Shown here piece by piece: positions 16,156 to 24,948 of a stretch of 64,000 nt of DNA (position 1 is the stretch's first letter; each line of letters begins with the position of its first letter). The position numbers and the translations under genes are program-made. The stretch comes from Panacagrimonas sp. GTDB taxonomy: Bacteria > Pseudomonadota > Gammaproteobacteria > Nevskiales > Nevskiaceae. The notes under the pieces were generated by a model, which searched no databases, had not been told where the DNA came from, and was given only the letters and a program-made list of their open reading frames with translations. The DNA is taken from NCBI RefSeq assembly GCF_020697055.1, contig NZ_JAJFBP010000015.1:62001-126000 (forward strand), written 5' to 3'.

Positions 16156-17340
16156 TCACCACACCAACGGCAATTCGAGGATCTTGGCGACCGTGCCCCC
16201 GGCCACCGGTGTCCGGGCGCCCGGCGCAACGTCGAAGTCCGGAATGCGCTCGAGCCACTCGCGCAGGCCGATGACCAGCTCGTTGCGCCCGAGTATCGCG
16301 CCCGGACACCGATGCACGCCGTTGCCGAACGTCAGCACCTTGTCGACGCGCCGGTTCCAGTCCACCTCGAGCGGTCGCTCGTAGATCGATTCGTCGAGAT
16401 TGAAGAACGCGCTCGGGATCGCGACCATTTCGCCTTTGCGCAGATGCACGCCTCGATATTCGAGGTCCTGGCGCACCTCGCGCACCATCGTCACGACCGG
16501 AAAGCGGCGCACCAGCTCGCTCGCCGCTTGCGGAATCAGCTCCGGATCGTCGACCAGCGCCCTGCGGTGCCCGGGATGGCGTGCAAGAAACAGCATCACG
16601 AAGCTGAAGAGCGAGGACACCGTGTCCAGGCCCGCGCCGAGGATGTGGATCGCAGCGCCCAGTGCCTCGGCATCGCGGATCGGACGTCCCGCAATGTCGG
16701 CGTTTACCGCGCGACTCAGCAGGTCCTGGCCTGGTCGGCTTCGGCGCGCGGCCAGATGCGGCTGCAGATAGGCCGCGATGCCATTGATTGCGTCCACGCG
16801 ACCCGCCGGCTCCGGATCGCGCGTGGCCGCGTCGGCCAAGCGGCCGAGCCGCTCGCGATCGGCGATCGGCAGTTCGACCAGGTCGAGAAAAACGGTCAGC
16901 GGCAGCACGTCGCCGAACTCGGCGATGAACTCGCAGCCGCCGCGCGCAGCGAGCCGCTGCGTCAGGTCGATGGCCAGCTGGCGCACGAACGGCGTCTTGG
17001 CCGCGATCGCCTTGGGTGACATGCCGGCGCTGAGAAAGGCGCGAAACGGCGCGTGCTCGGGTGGATCGAGCGTGAAGGCGCCAAGTGGCATCTGACCCGG
17101 CGCAGCGGGAACGAAGTAGTGCTGCGAACTGAAGCGCTCGTGGTCCGCGTAGAGCTCGTACACGTCGGCGCCACGCACCGCGATCCAGTGCCCGCCGTGG
17201 TGCGGCGACCACACCATCGGATGTGGCGTGCGGCGCTGGAACTCCACGCACGCCGTGTGGAAGCGTTCGGCGTCCGCCGCCGGGTTGTAGACGTCGAAGT
17301 CCACGACCAGGTCGGGCGGCACGTGAGGAGGGATGGACAT
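16156..17340 (-). CDS. cytochrome P450, class I bacterial (CYP101-like)
   Basis: A 394-residue soluble P450. The I-helix oxygen-activating motif is GAGLDT, the K-helix ExxR is ELVRR, and the heme-binding loop FGNGVHRCPG ligates heme through Cys345. Length and motif style resemble the CYP101 family of terpenoid/ionone hydroxylases. It would need a ferredoxin and reductase; none is adjacent, but the window has two putidaredoxin-type ferredoxins. It is divergent from the AraC regulator at 17462, which likely controls it. Confidence 0.93.
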   Translation of the reverse strand: MSIPPHVPPDLVVDFDVYNPAADAERFHTACVEFQRRTPHPMVWSPHHGGHWIAVRGADVYELYADHERFSSQHYFVPAAPGQMPLGAFTLDPPEHAPFRAFLSAGMSPKAIAAKTPFVRQLAIDLTQRLAARGGCEFIAEFGDVLPLTVFLDLVELPIADRERLGRLADAATRDPEPAGRVDAINGIAAYLQPHLAARRSRPGQDLLSRAVNADIAGRPIRDAEALGAAIHILGAGLDTVSSLFSFVMLFLARHPGHRRALVDDPELIPQAASELVRRFPVVTMVREVRQDLEYRGVHLRKGEMVAIPSAFFNLDESIYERPLEVDWNRRVDKVLTFGNGVHRCPGAILGRNELVIGLREWLERIPDFDVAPGARTPVAGGTVAKILELPLVW

Positions 17341-17461
17341 CGGCGGACTCCACTGTCGGGACCTGGGAACGCGTCGCAGAATGCGCCGCGTTCGAGATCG
17401 CGACTTGGCAGTTCACGCGGCCGACTTGCCAGAATGCGCGGCCATTCAAACGGAGCTCGAG

Positions 17462-18469
17462 GTGGCGGGAAGCTGGGTGCGCAGCGTGATCCTGGGCGGC
17501 GCCGGCGCGCGCATCCGCGCCTGCGGACGCCAGCCGGCCGCGGTCGCGCGCCAGGCCGGTGTCCCGGTCGCTGCATTGCGCGATCCCGAACTGCTGGTGA
17601 GCGGCGCCTCCGTCATGCGCTTCTTCGATCTGGCCGCCCGCGCGTGCCGGCGCCGCAATTGGGGCCTCGAACAGGCCGAAGGCGCGAAGCTCGCGACGCT
17701 CATCGGACCGCTGTGGGTCCTGCTGCGCAACGCGCGCTCGGTGCGTGAGATGTGCGCCGATCTCGCGCGCAACTACGACCTCTACACCGACGCGGCCCTG
17801 ATGAGCTTCGAGCCGACCGCGACGGGCGGCGCCCTGGTCAGCTGGACCGCCTCGGCCGGGACCTCGGACAACGAGGTGCAGATCGCCGAGTTCGCGCTCG
17901 CCGTGATCCTCGAGGAGATCCGTTCGCACGGCACGCCCGGCTGGACGCCGGCTTCGGTGCGATTCCGCCACCAGGCGCCGCGCGACCTGCGTCTGCACCG
18001 TCGCGTGTTCGGCCCGCATCTGCGGTTCGACGCGCAGACCAATGCGATCGAGATCGATGCCGCAATGCTCGACCGTCCGCTGCGTTTCGGCGGCGAGACG
18101 CGACATCGCGCGCTCGTGCGCAGCGTGCTGCGGCTGCAGGACGGCGCACCGATGAGCACGCCGCTGCAGGTCGAAGCGATCGTGCGCGCGCTGTTGCCCT
18201 TCGCGCCCTGCAGCGCGCGCGACGTTGCGTTGGGTCTTGGGCTGTCGGTGCGCACGCTGCAGGAGCGCCTGGCGGCGTCGCGCCGAAGCTTTCGCTCGAT
18301 CAAGGACGCGGTGCGGCACGATCTGGCCGAGAAATACCTTCGCCACTCCGGCATGAGCGCCACCGAGATCGCAGACCTGCTCGGCTACGCCGATCTGAGT
18401 TCTCTGAGCCGATCGTTCCGCCGATGGACCGGCGGTGCGATGCGCTCCCGGCGTCGCACGACCCCCTGA
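17462..18469 (+). CDS. AraC family transcriptional regulator (OruR/ArgR-like)
   Basis: A 335-residue regulator with an N-terminal arabinose-binding-like ligand domain and a C-terminal AraC double helix-turn-helix. The latter reads SARDVALGLGLSVRTLQERLA, then MSATEIADLLGYADLSSLSRSFRRWTGG. The frame is open from 17333, but the GTG at 17462 with GGAG seven bases upstream gives the usual family length and leaves 121 bases for a divergent promoter with the P450. The P450 is therefore its likely target. Confidence 0.83.
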   Translation: MAGSWVRSVILGGAGARIRACGRQPAAVARQAGVPVAALRDPELLVSGASVMRFFDLAARACRRRNWGLEQAEGAKLATLIGPLWVLLRNARSVREMCADLARNYDLYTDAALMSFEPTATGGALVSWTASAGTSDNEVQIAEFALAVILEEIRSHGTPGWTPASVRFRHQAPRDLRLHRRVFGPHLRFDAQTNAIEIDAAMLDRPLRFGGETRHRALVRSVLRLQDGAPMSTPLQVEAIVRALLPFAPCSARDVALGLGLSVRTLQERLAASRRSFRSIKDAVRHDLAEKYLRHSGMSATEIADLLGYADLSSLSRSFRRWTGGAMRSRRRTTP

Positions 18470-18481
18470 ATCGCCGCCGCG

Positions 18482-20950
18482 TCAGACCTTCCAGCGCCCG
18501 AGCACGCTGGCGATCGTCGCCACCAGTTCCGCCGGATCGACCGGCTTGGCGACGTGCACCGAGAATCCCGCGCGCAACGCGCGCGTGCGATCCACGGTGC
18601 GGGCGAAGGCGGTCAACGCGATCGCGGGAATCGCGTTGTGCTGGGGATCGAGGCGCACCTGGCGCAGGAATTCGTAGCCGTCTGCATCGGGCATGCCGAT
18701 GTCGCTGATCAGCACGTCGGGCCGCATCGACTTCAGCTTCTGCAGACCGGCCTCGGCCGACTCCGCGGTCTCGACCTCCGCGCCGGCTTCGCTGAGCACG
18801 TGGCGCATCAGGTCGCGCGCATCACGCTCGTCGTCGACCACCAGGATGCGCGCACCGTCCAGCCCGACCAGTCCGGCGTAGCTGACGTCATCGGGCATCG
18901 CCGGCTCGCGCGGATGTTGGCGCGGCTGTGCGGACGACTTCTGGATCTGCACGGCCGCCACCGGCAGCTCCACCGAGAACGTCGCGCCCTGCCCTGCGCC
19001 CGGACTCTTGGCGCGCACCTGTCCGCCGTGCAGCTCGACCAGCTGGCGCACGATCGACAAACCCAGTCCCAGCCCGCCGTGCTGCCGCGTGGTGGACGAA
19101 TCCGACTGGCGGAAGCGCTCGAAGACGTGCGGCAGGAACGCCGGCTCGATGCCCTGTCCCGTGTCGCTGACACTGATCTCGACGTGCGAATTGACCCGCT
19201 CCAGCACGACGTGGATCTTGCCGCCGCGCGGGGTGAACTTGATCGCGTTGGACAGCAGGTTCCAGATCACCTGCTGCAGGCGGCCGGGATCGCCCGACAC
19301 GGGCCCGGCGACCGGATCGAGCGCGGTTTCCAGTCGCAGGCCCTTGGATTCGGCGGCCGGACGCACCGACTCGAGCGCCGACTCGATCACGCGGATCGGG
19401 ATCACCTGCTGGATATCGAGGCGCACCTTGCCCGAGGTGATGCGGCTCATGTCGAGCAGGTCCTCGATCAGCTGGGTCTGCATCCGCGCGTTGCGCTCGA
19501 TGGTCTCCAGGCCCTTTTCCAGCGTCTGCCCGCGGACCGGCGATCGGCGCAGCACCTCGGCCCAGCCCAGGATCGCGCTCAGCGGCGTGCGCAGCTCGTG
19601 CGAAAGCGTCGCGAGGAACTCGTCCTTCAGCGCGCTGTGGCGCTCGGCCTCGGCACGCGCCGCGCGTTCCGACACCAGCAGCTGTTCGCGCTCCAGCATC
19701 GAGCGCTGCGCGGACTCGTACAGACGCGCGTTGTCCAGCGCCACCGCGGCCTGTGCCGCGACGCCTTCCACCAGTCGCGCCGCGCGCTCGTCGAATATCG
19801 CGGCCTTGGCGTGGCCGAAGAACAGGCCGCCGATCACGTGGCGGTCACGATCGATCACCGGCACCGCCAGATAGCTGCGCACCGGCGGGTGCCCCGCCGG
19901 CATACCGAAATGCGGCGCCATCTGGCCGTAGCGCGGGTCCTGGGTCACGTCATCGAAACGGACCGTGTCTTCGCCGTTGAAGGTCGGCTTGAAGATGGGC
20001 GTGGCGCGCGGATGGCCGAAGCCTTCGAACGCGGAGCGCGGCGCACCCGACAGCGAATACAGCCGATAGGCATCGCCCTGCTCGTCCTGCGTGTTGTAGA
20101 AGAAGGCGCCGAACTGCGCCTTGGCGAGCTGCGTGGTGACGTCCGTGACGATCTGCAGCAGCTGCTGCACCTCGAGCGTGGCCGCCAGCGACTTGCCGGA
20201 CTCGTTGAGCAGTTCGAGCCGCAGCGCCTCTTCGCGCGCCTGGCGCTCGGCGACGCGCCGTTCGGTGACATCGCGCGCGATCTTGGAGGCGCCGACGATG
20301 CGGCCGGCCTCGTCGCGGATCGGCGAGATCGTCAGCGAGATCTCCCGTTCGCGACCGCTCTTGCTGCGCCGGATCGTCTCGAAGTGGTCGACCTTCTGGC
20401 CACGACGCAGCCGCTGCAGGATCAGGTCCTCCTCGCGCGCGCGTTCGGGCGGGATGATCAGGTGCACGCTGCGTCCCACCGCTTCGTCCGCGGTGTATTC
20501 GAACAAGCGCTCCGCGCCGGCATTCCAGCTGGTGATGATGCCGTCGAGCGACTTGCTGATGATGGCGTCGTCGGAGGAGTCGACGATCGACGCGAGCAGC
20601 CCGCGGTTACGCACCAGCTCGTCGACGCGGCGCAGGTCGTGCACGAACACGTGCAGGCGCTCGCCGCGCGTGGCCGACAGTTGGACGGCGAAGGACGTGC
20701 CGTCGTCCGAGAGCGCGTCGAAGCAGGCCACGGCCGGTTTGAGGCCTTGCACGGTACCGAGCCAGGCGAGCAAGGCCGAGCGATCGGATTCGACGAACCC
20801 TTCGGCGATCGAGCGCGTTCCGGCCGCCTGCGGGTTGCCGCCCAACCGCAGCAGTTTCGCCGCGCGATCGGAGATGGCGGTCACCCGGCCATCGGCCTCG
20901 AGTTCGAGGTAGGGCTCGAACGCGGCTTCGATCAGCGGTCTATCGTCCAC
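18482..20950 (-). CDS. hybrid sensor histidine kinase/response regulator (PAS-GAF-HisKA-HATPase-REC)
   Basis: An 822-residue cytosolic-looking hybrid kinase. A PAS domain covers about residues 115-232 (SSDDAIISKSLDGIITSWN) and a GAF domain about 250-412. HisKA carries the phospho-acceptor His451 in LATLSHELRTPL. HATPase boxes are NLLSNAIKF, DTGQGI and GGLGLGLSIV. A C-terminal receiver has ILVVDDE and phospho-acceptor Asp750 (LISDIGMPDADG). An additional PAS-like N-terminal region spans residues 1-110. No transmembrane helices are evident, so it likely senses an internal signal or redox state. It is convergent with the AraC gene. Confidence 0.93.
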   Translation of the reverse strand: MDDRPLIEAAFEPYLELEADGRVTAISDRAAKLLRLGGNPQAAGTRSIAEGFVESDRSALLAWLGTVQGLKPAVACFDALSDDGTSFAVQLSATRGERLHVFVHDLRRVDELVRNRGLLASIVDSSDDAIISKSLDGIITSWNAGAERLFEYTADEAVGRSVHLIIPPERAREEDLILQRLRRGQKVDHFETIRRSKSGREREISLTISPIRDEAGRIVGASKIARDVTERRVAERQAREEALRLELLNESGKSLAATLEVQQLLQIVTDVTTQLAKAQFGAFFYNTQDEQGDAYRLYSLSGAPRSAFEGFGHPRATPIFKPTFNGEDTVRFDDVTQDPRYGQMAPHFGMPAGHPPVRSYLAVPVIDRDRHVIGGLFFGHAKAAIFDERAARLVEGVAAQAAVALDNARLYESAQRSMLEREQLLVSERAARAEAERHSALKDEFLATLSHELRTPLSAILGWAEVLRRSPVRGQTLEKGLETIERNARMQTQLIEDLLDMSRITSGKVRLDIQQVIPIRVIESALESVRPAAESKGLRLETALDPVAGPVSGDPGRLQQVIWNLLSNAIKFTPRGGKIHVVLERVNSHVEISVSDTGQGIEPAFLPHVFERFRQSDSSTTRQHGGLGLGLSIVRQLVELHGGQVRAKSPGAGQGATFSVELPVAAVQIQKSSAQPRQHPREPAMPDDVSYAGLVGLDGARILVVDDERDARDLMRHVLSEAGAEVETAESAEAGLQKLKSMRPDVLISDIGMPDADGYEFLRQVRLDPQHNAIPAIALTAFARTVDRTRALRAGFSVHVAKPVDPAELVATIASVLGRWKV

Positions 20951-21070
20951 TGTCGGCGTTTCCGCAGTGCAGTTCGCACGGCAGCGCGGGTCGGGGAGAC
21001 GGTGGGCAGGGCATGAGCATCAGACGGTTATCGACGCCAACCCGTTCCCACCTGCGCAGGCCCCTGCTCG

Positions 21071-22945
21071 CTAGAGGCCCTGCACGAAGGCAGCGATATC
21101 CGCGACCGCTTGTTCATCCAGCGGTGACGGATACAGGCGCGGCATTTTCGATGAAGGATTCTTGATCCACGCAGCGGTCATGCCCGCGTCCATCCGCTTG
21201 GACAGTTTCTCCAGCGACGGACCGACCCCACCCTCGCCCTTGGCGCCATGGCAGGCGGCGCAGACCTTTTCGTAGGACTTGCGTCCGCGCTCGGCGTCCG
21301 CCGGCGCGGCGGCGGCCAGCGTCACCGGCTTCTTCGGCGCCTTCTGCGCCTTGCCGTCCGCGTCGAGCGCATAGAGCACCAGCGAGGGACTGCCGGCGCT
21401 GCCGAAGGTCAGCCGCGAGACGTTGCCCGAGGTCACCGCCACGTATTGGCGCCCTTTGCGCGCATAGGTGATCACGCCGCCGGCGATGCCACCGCCGGTC
21501 TGGCTCTTGAACAGCTCCTGGCCGGACTTGCTGTTGAGCACCAGGAAGTGGCCGGCCATGTCGCCGGAGAACACGACGCCGCCCGCGGTGGGCGTGACGC
21601 CGGCCACCTGCGGCCCCGCGGTCTCGTACTTCCAGCGGATCGCGCCGGTGTCGGGATCCAGCGCGACGATCCAGCCCTTGCCGGGCTTCTCGAACGTCCA
21701 CGAGCCGCCCAGGTTGATCTGGCCGGGCTTGAACACGTAGTTCGGATCGCGCTTGAGGATCGCGCACCAGTCCACGGTGCCGACGACGATCGACTGGTTC
21801 AGACGATCCAGCGCCGGGCCGTTCCATTCGACGCCGCCGAGCGCGCCCGGACAGACCTCGACGCCTTCGACCGTCGGCGCCACGCCGTGGTTCTTGATGG
21901 TCGTGATCGGCTGCTTGAACACGCGCTTGTGGGTCTCGCGGTTGATGCCGTAGACGTAGCCGTCCTTGGAACCGAACACCACCATCGGATTGCCCTTGCT
22001 GTCGTAATACAGCATCGGCGCGGCACCCAGATCCAGATCCTGTCCGTCGTTCGAGATCAGCTGGTGATGCCACTTCAACGCGCCGGTGCGCGCGTCGAGC
22101 ACGACCAGGCTGTTGGCGTAGAGGTTTTCACCCGGACGCAGCGTCGGAATGAAATCCGGCGCGGGATTGCCCACCGGCACGTAGACCTCGCCGGCGGCCA
22201 TGTCGAGCGTGGTCGTGGTCCAGGTGCCGCCGCCGCCGTGACGCGAGGTGCCGGCGCTCTTCCAGGTCTTGGCGCCCGGCTCGTCGCCGCGCGGAATCGT
22301 GTTGAAGCGCCACACCTCGCGACCGTCGTCGAGGTCGTAGGCCATCACGCGACCGCGGATGCCCCAGTCGCCGCCGGATGCACCGATGATCACCAGCCCC
22401 TGGAAGATCTGCGGCGCCGCGCTGAAGAACTCGGCCTGCAGCGGATCGCCGATCTGGTGCTGCCAGACGACCTTGCCGGTCGACGCATCCAGCGCCAGCA
22501 GACGCCCGTCGGGCGTGCCGCGCACGACCTTGCCGTTGGAGTAGGCCACGCCGCGATTGACCAGCCACACCGGCTCCTGCTCGGGCTCCCAGTGATGGCG
22601 CCACTTGATCTCGCAGTCGGTCGCGTCGATGGCGAGCGTGTCGAGCGAGGTCGTCAGATAGATCACGCCGTCGACCTGCACCAGCCCGGTGTGGAACGAG
22701 CCGACGTCCTCGACCTGCACGCGGCAGACCTCACCCAGGCGCGCGGCGTTCTCGGTGGTGATCTGCTTGAGCGACGAGTACCGCTGGCCGTCGACCGTGC
22801 CGTTGTAGCTCGGCCACTGCGTGTTGGCGCCGTCGCCCGCGTCCTTGACGTCGAACCCGCCGGCTGCGAACGCCGCGCCGCTCACGATACCCAGTCCCGC
22901 GAGTGCCACGCGCAGCGTTGCGTTCGCCCCGATTGCGATTCTCAT
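21071..22945 (-). CDS. PQQ-dependent quinohemoprotein alcohol dehydrogenase
   Basis: A 624-residue periplasmic dehydrogenase that would oxidise an alcohol using pyrroloquinoline quinone and pass electrons to its own heme. It has a signal peptide (ALAGLGIVSGAAFAAGG). Repeated tryptophan-docking blades of an eight-bladed propeller follow, for example GRLLALDASTGKVVWQHQ and GWIVALDPDTGAIRWKYE. The C-terminal cytochrome c domain has CAACHG at 562-567 and axial Met in SKMPRLYP. It is the last gene of a four-gene operon with hydrolase, BVMO and DUF1330 protein, where it could make the ketone used by the BVMO. PQQ synthesis genes are not in the window. Confidence 0.9.
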   Translation of the reverse strand: MRIAIGANATLRVALAGLGIVSGAAFAAGGFDVKDAGDGANTQWPSYNGTVDGQRYSSLKQITTENAARLGEVCRVQVEDVGSFHTGLVQVDGVIYLTTSLDTLAIDATDCEIKWRHHWEPEQEPVWLVNRGVAYSNGKVVRGTPDGRLLALDASTGKVVWQHQIGDPLQAEFFSAAPQIFQGLVIIGASGGDWGIRGRVMAYDLDDGREVWRFNTIPRGDEPGAKTWKSAGTSRHGGGGTWTTTTLDMAAGEVYVPVGNPAPDFIPTLRPGENLYANSLVVLDARTGALKWHHQLISNDGQDLDLGAAPMLYYDSKGNPMVVFGSKDGYVYGINRETHKRVFKQPITTIKNHGVAPTVEGVEVCPGALGGVEWNGPALDRLNQSIVVGTVDWCAILKRDPNYVFKPGQINLGGSWTFEKPGKGWIVALDPDTGAIRWKYETAGPQVAGVTPTAGGVVFSGDMAGHFLVLNSKSGQELFKSQTGGGIAGGVITYARKGRQYVAVTSGNVSRLTFGSAGSPSLVLYALDADGKAQKAPKKPVTLAAAAPADAERGRKSYEKVCAACHGAKGEGGVGPSLEKLSKRMDAGMTAAWIKNPSSKMPRLYPSPLDEQAVADIAAFVQGL

Positions 22946-22976
22946 CCCCCCTCCCTTGTCGTACTGCTTCGCGCGA

Positions 22977-23267
22977 TCAGGCCGCCGGTTCCTCGAGCAC
23001 CAGGAAATTCGGCTCCATCACCTCGTCGCGCAATGGCACGAGTTTCTGATACGCCGGCGACTGATACCAGGCCTCGACCGCTGCGGCATCGGCGAATTTC
23101 ACGATCAGGCAGGAATCGGGACCGAAGCCGCCGACGAGCTTGCGCACCTTGCCGCGCGTGACGATGGTGCCGCCGGCGGCGGCGAGCGTGGGTCCCGCGG
23201 CCGATGCGTATTCGGGCATGCGGCCCGCGTCCTTGATCTTGGCAAACGCAACCAGATAGGCAGCCAT
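22977..23267 (-). CDS. DUF1330 domain protein
   Basis: A 96-residue ferredoxin-like-fold protein: AAYLVAFAKIKDAGRMPEYASAAGPTLAAAGG at the start, then FADAAAVEAWYQSPAYQKLVPLRDE. This is the standard DUF1330 pattern (dimeric alpha-beta barrel). Family function is unknown. It sits between the BVMO (36 bases upstream) and the PQQ dehydrogenase (31 bases downstream) in one operon, suggesting a supporting role in that pathway, perhaps handling a small intermediate. Confidence 0.9.
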   Translation of the reverse strand: MAAYLVAFAKIKDAGRMPEYASAAGPTLAAAGGTIVTRGKVRKLVGGFGPDSCLIVKFADAAAVEAWYQSPAYQKLVPLRDEVMEPNFLVLEEPAA

Positions 23268-23303
23268 TTGAAAAACTCCAGTGTGTGAACGTGGGTGTCT
23301 GGA

Positions 23304-24914
23304 TCAGGCGGCGAGCTTGAAGCCGCGATAGCCGTTGTCGACGACCTGCCGGGTGTATTCGAAGTACGTCAGGCCACCGCCGGCATACGGCATGAACGCA
23401 ACGTGCTTGCCGCCGACGTTGCCGCCGGTGTACCAGGATTTCACCTTGGTGTAGATCGTCTGCTTCGAGATCCAGTCGACGTATTGCGACCAGGCCTTCT
23501 CCTCGCGCGGCTTGGCCTCGATCGTTGCGTAGCCGTTCTTGCGCACGTAGTCGATGGTCTGCGCCGTGAACTCGCAGTTCTGCTCGATGCTGGCGACCAT
23601 GTTGTACAGCACCGAGGGGCTGCCCGGGCCGGTGATGATGAACAGGTTGGGGAAGCCGGCGGTGGAGACGCCCAGGTAGTTCTTCGCGCCGTCCTTCCAC
23701 TTGTCGCGCAGCAGCAGGCCGCCGCGACCGCGGATGTCCACCGCGTTGAGTGCACCGGTCATCGCGTCGAAGCCAAGCGCGAACACCACGGCGTCGAACT
23801 CGTACTCGGTGCCGTTCTCCAGGCGGATGCCCTTTTCGGTGAACTCCTGGATCCCCGAGTCGCGCAGGTCCACCAGCGTCACGTTGTCGCGGTTGAAGGT
23901 CTCGAAGTAGTCGGTGTCGACGCACAGGCGCTTGGCGCCCATCGGGTACTGCGGCATCAGGCGTCGCGCGGTGTCGGGATCCTTGATGCGCGCGCGGATC
24001 TTTTCCTTGACCCACTCGCTGACGATCGAGTTGGACTCGATGTCGGTGACCAGGTCCGGATACGCGGCGAGCATCAGGTAGCCGCCGCGCTGCCAGGCGA
24101 ACTCGAGCTGCTTGCGCAGCGACTCCTTGTCCGCTTCCTTGGCGCCGATCGACGGAGCCTCGTACGAGATGCCGACTTCGGACTGGCGCGCCAGCCGGCG
24201 GATCTCGTCGTAGCTCTCGTGCGCCTGCTTGATCTCCTCGTCGGTGTAGTGACGATTCCATGCCGGAATCGCGAACTGCGGCGTGCGCTGGAACACGTGG
24301 AGGTGGGCGGCCTGCTTGGCCACCAGCGGCGTGGCCTGGATCGAGCTGGACCCGGTGCCGATCATCGCGACGCGCTTGCCGGTGAAATCCACGCCCTCGT
24401 GCGGCCAGCGGCTGGTCCTGTACGTCGGGCCCTTGTACTTCTCCAGGCCCTTGAACCTGGGCTCGAGCGGTACCGACAGGCAGCCCGACGCCATCACCAG
24501 GAACTGCGAGCTCAGCTCCTCGCCACCGGACGTGCGGATGCGCCAGCGGTTGGCCTTCTCGTCGAAATGCGCGGACTCGACGGTGGTACCGAACGTGAAG
24601 TGCTTGCGCAGGTCGAAGCGATCGGCCACGTGCTGGATGTAGCGCAGAATGTCGGGCTGCTCGGCGTATTTCTGCGGCCACTTCCAGGTGCGCTGCAGCT
24701 CCTCGTCGAACGAGTACGAGTAGGTCAGGCTTTCGATGTCGCAGCGCGCGCCGGGATAGCGGTTCCAGTACCAGGTGCCGCCGACGTCGGGCGCCTTTTC
24801 GATCGCGCGCACGGTGTAGCCGGCCTTGGTCAGCAGATGGGTCTGGTAGAGCCCGGCGAATCCTGCACCGACGACGACGGCGTCGCACTGCGAGGGGGAC
24901 GATTGAGCGTTCAT
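23304..24914 (-). CDS. flavin-containing Baeyer-Villiger-type monooxygenase
   Basis: A 536-residue class B flavoprotein monooxygenase, similar in length to cyclohexanone monooxygenase. The FAD site VVGAGFAGLY (about residues 14-23), EKAPDVGGTWYWNRYPGARCD (40-59) and NADP site IGTGSSSIQ (185-193) match BVMOs. The family fingerprint FxGxxxHxxxW appears as YKGPTYRTSRW (160-170), with Tyr160 for Phe and Arg166 for His. The ATG at 24914 is set by GGAGGAAGG just upstream. Neighbours are a hydrolase upstream and a PQQ alcohol dehydrogenase downstream, the arrangement expected for ketone degradation via an ester or lactone. Confidence 0.9.
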   Translation of the reverse strand: MNAQSSPSQCDAVVVGAGFAGLYQTHLLTKAGYTVRAIEKAPDVGGTWYWNRYPGARCDIESLTYSYSFDEELQRTWKWPQKYAEQPDILRYIQHVADRFDLRKHFTFGTTVESAHFDEKANRWRIRTSGGEELSSQFLVMASGCLSVPLEPRFKGLEKYKGPTYRTSRWPHEGVDFTGKRVAMIGTGSSSIQATPLVAKQAAHLHVFQRTPQFAIPAWNRHYTDEEIKQAHESYDEIRRLARQSEVGISYEAPSIGAKEADKESLRKQLEFAWQRGGYLMLAAYPDLVTDIESNSIVSEWVKEKIRARIKDPDTARRLMPQYPMGAKRLCVDTDYFETFNRDNVTLVDLRDSGIQEFTEKGIRLENGTEYEFDAVVFALGFDAMTGALNAVDIRGRGGLLLRDKWKDGAKNYLGVSTAGFPNLFIITGPGSPSVLYNMVASIEQNCEFTAQTIDYVRKNGYATIEAKPREEKAWSQYVDWISKQTIYTKVKSWYTGGNVGGKHVAFMPYAGGGLTYFEYTRQVVDNGYRGFKLAA

Positions 24915-24948
24915 GCCTTCCTCCAAAAATTGGGGTGCTGCGTGTTGA

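Noticed and set aside
15689..18346. 885-codon minus-strand ORF
   Set aside because: It overlaps the P450 and AraC genes in other frames and lacks any domain motif; a long shadow frame.
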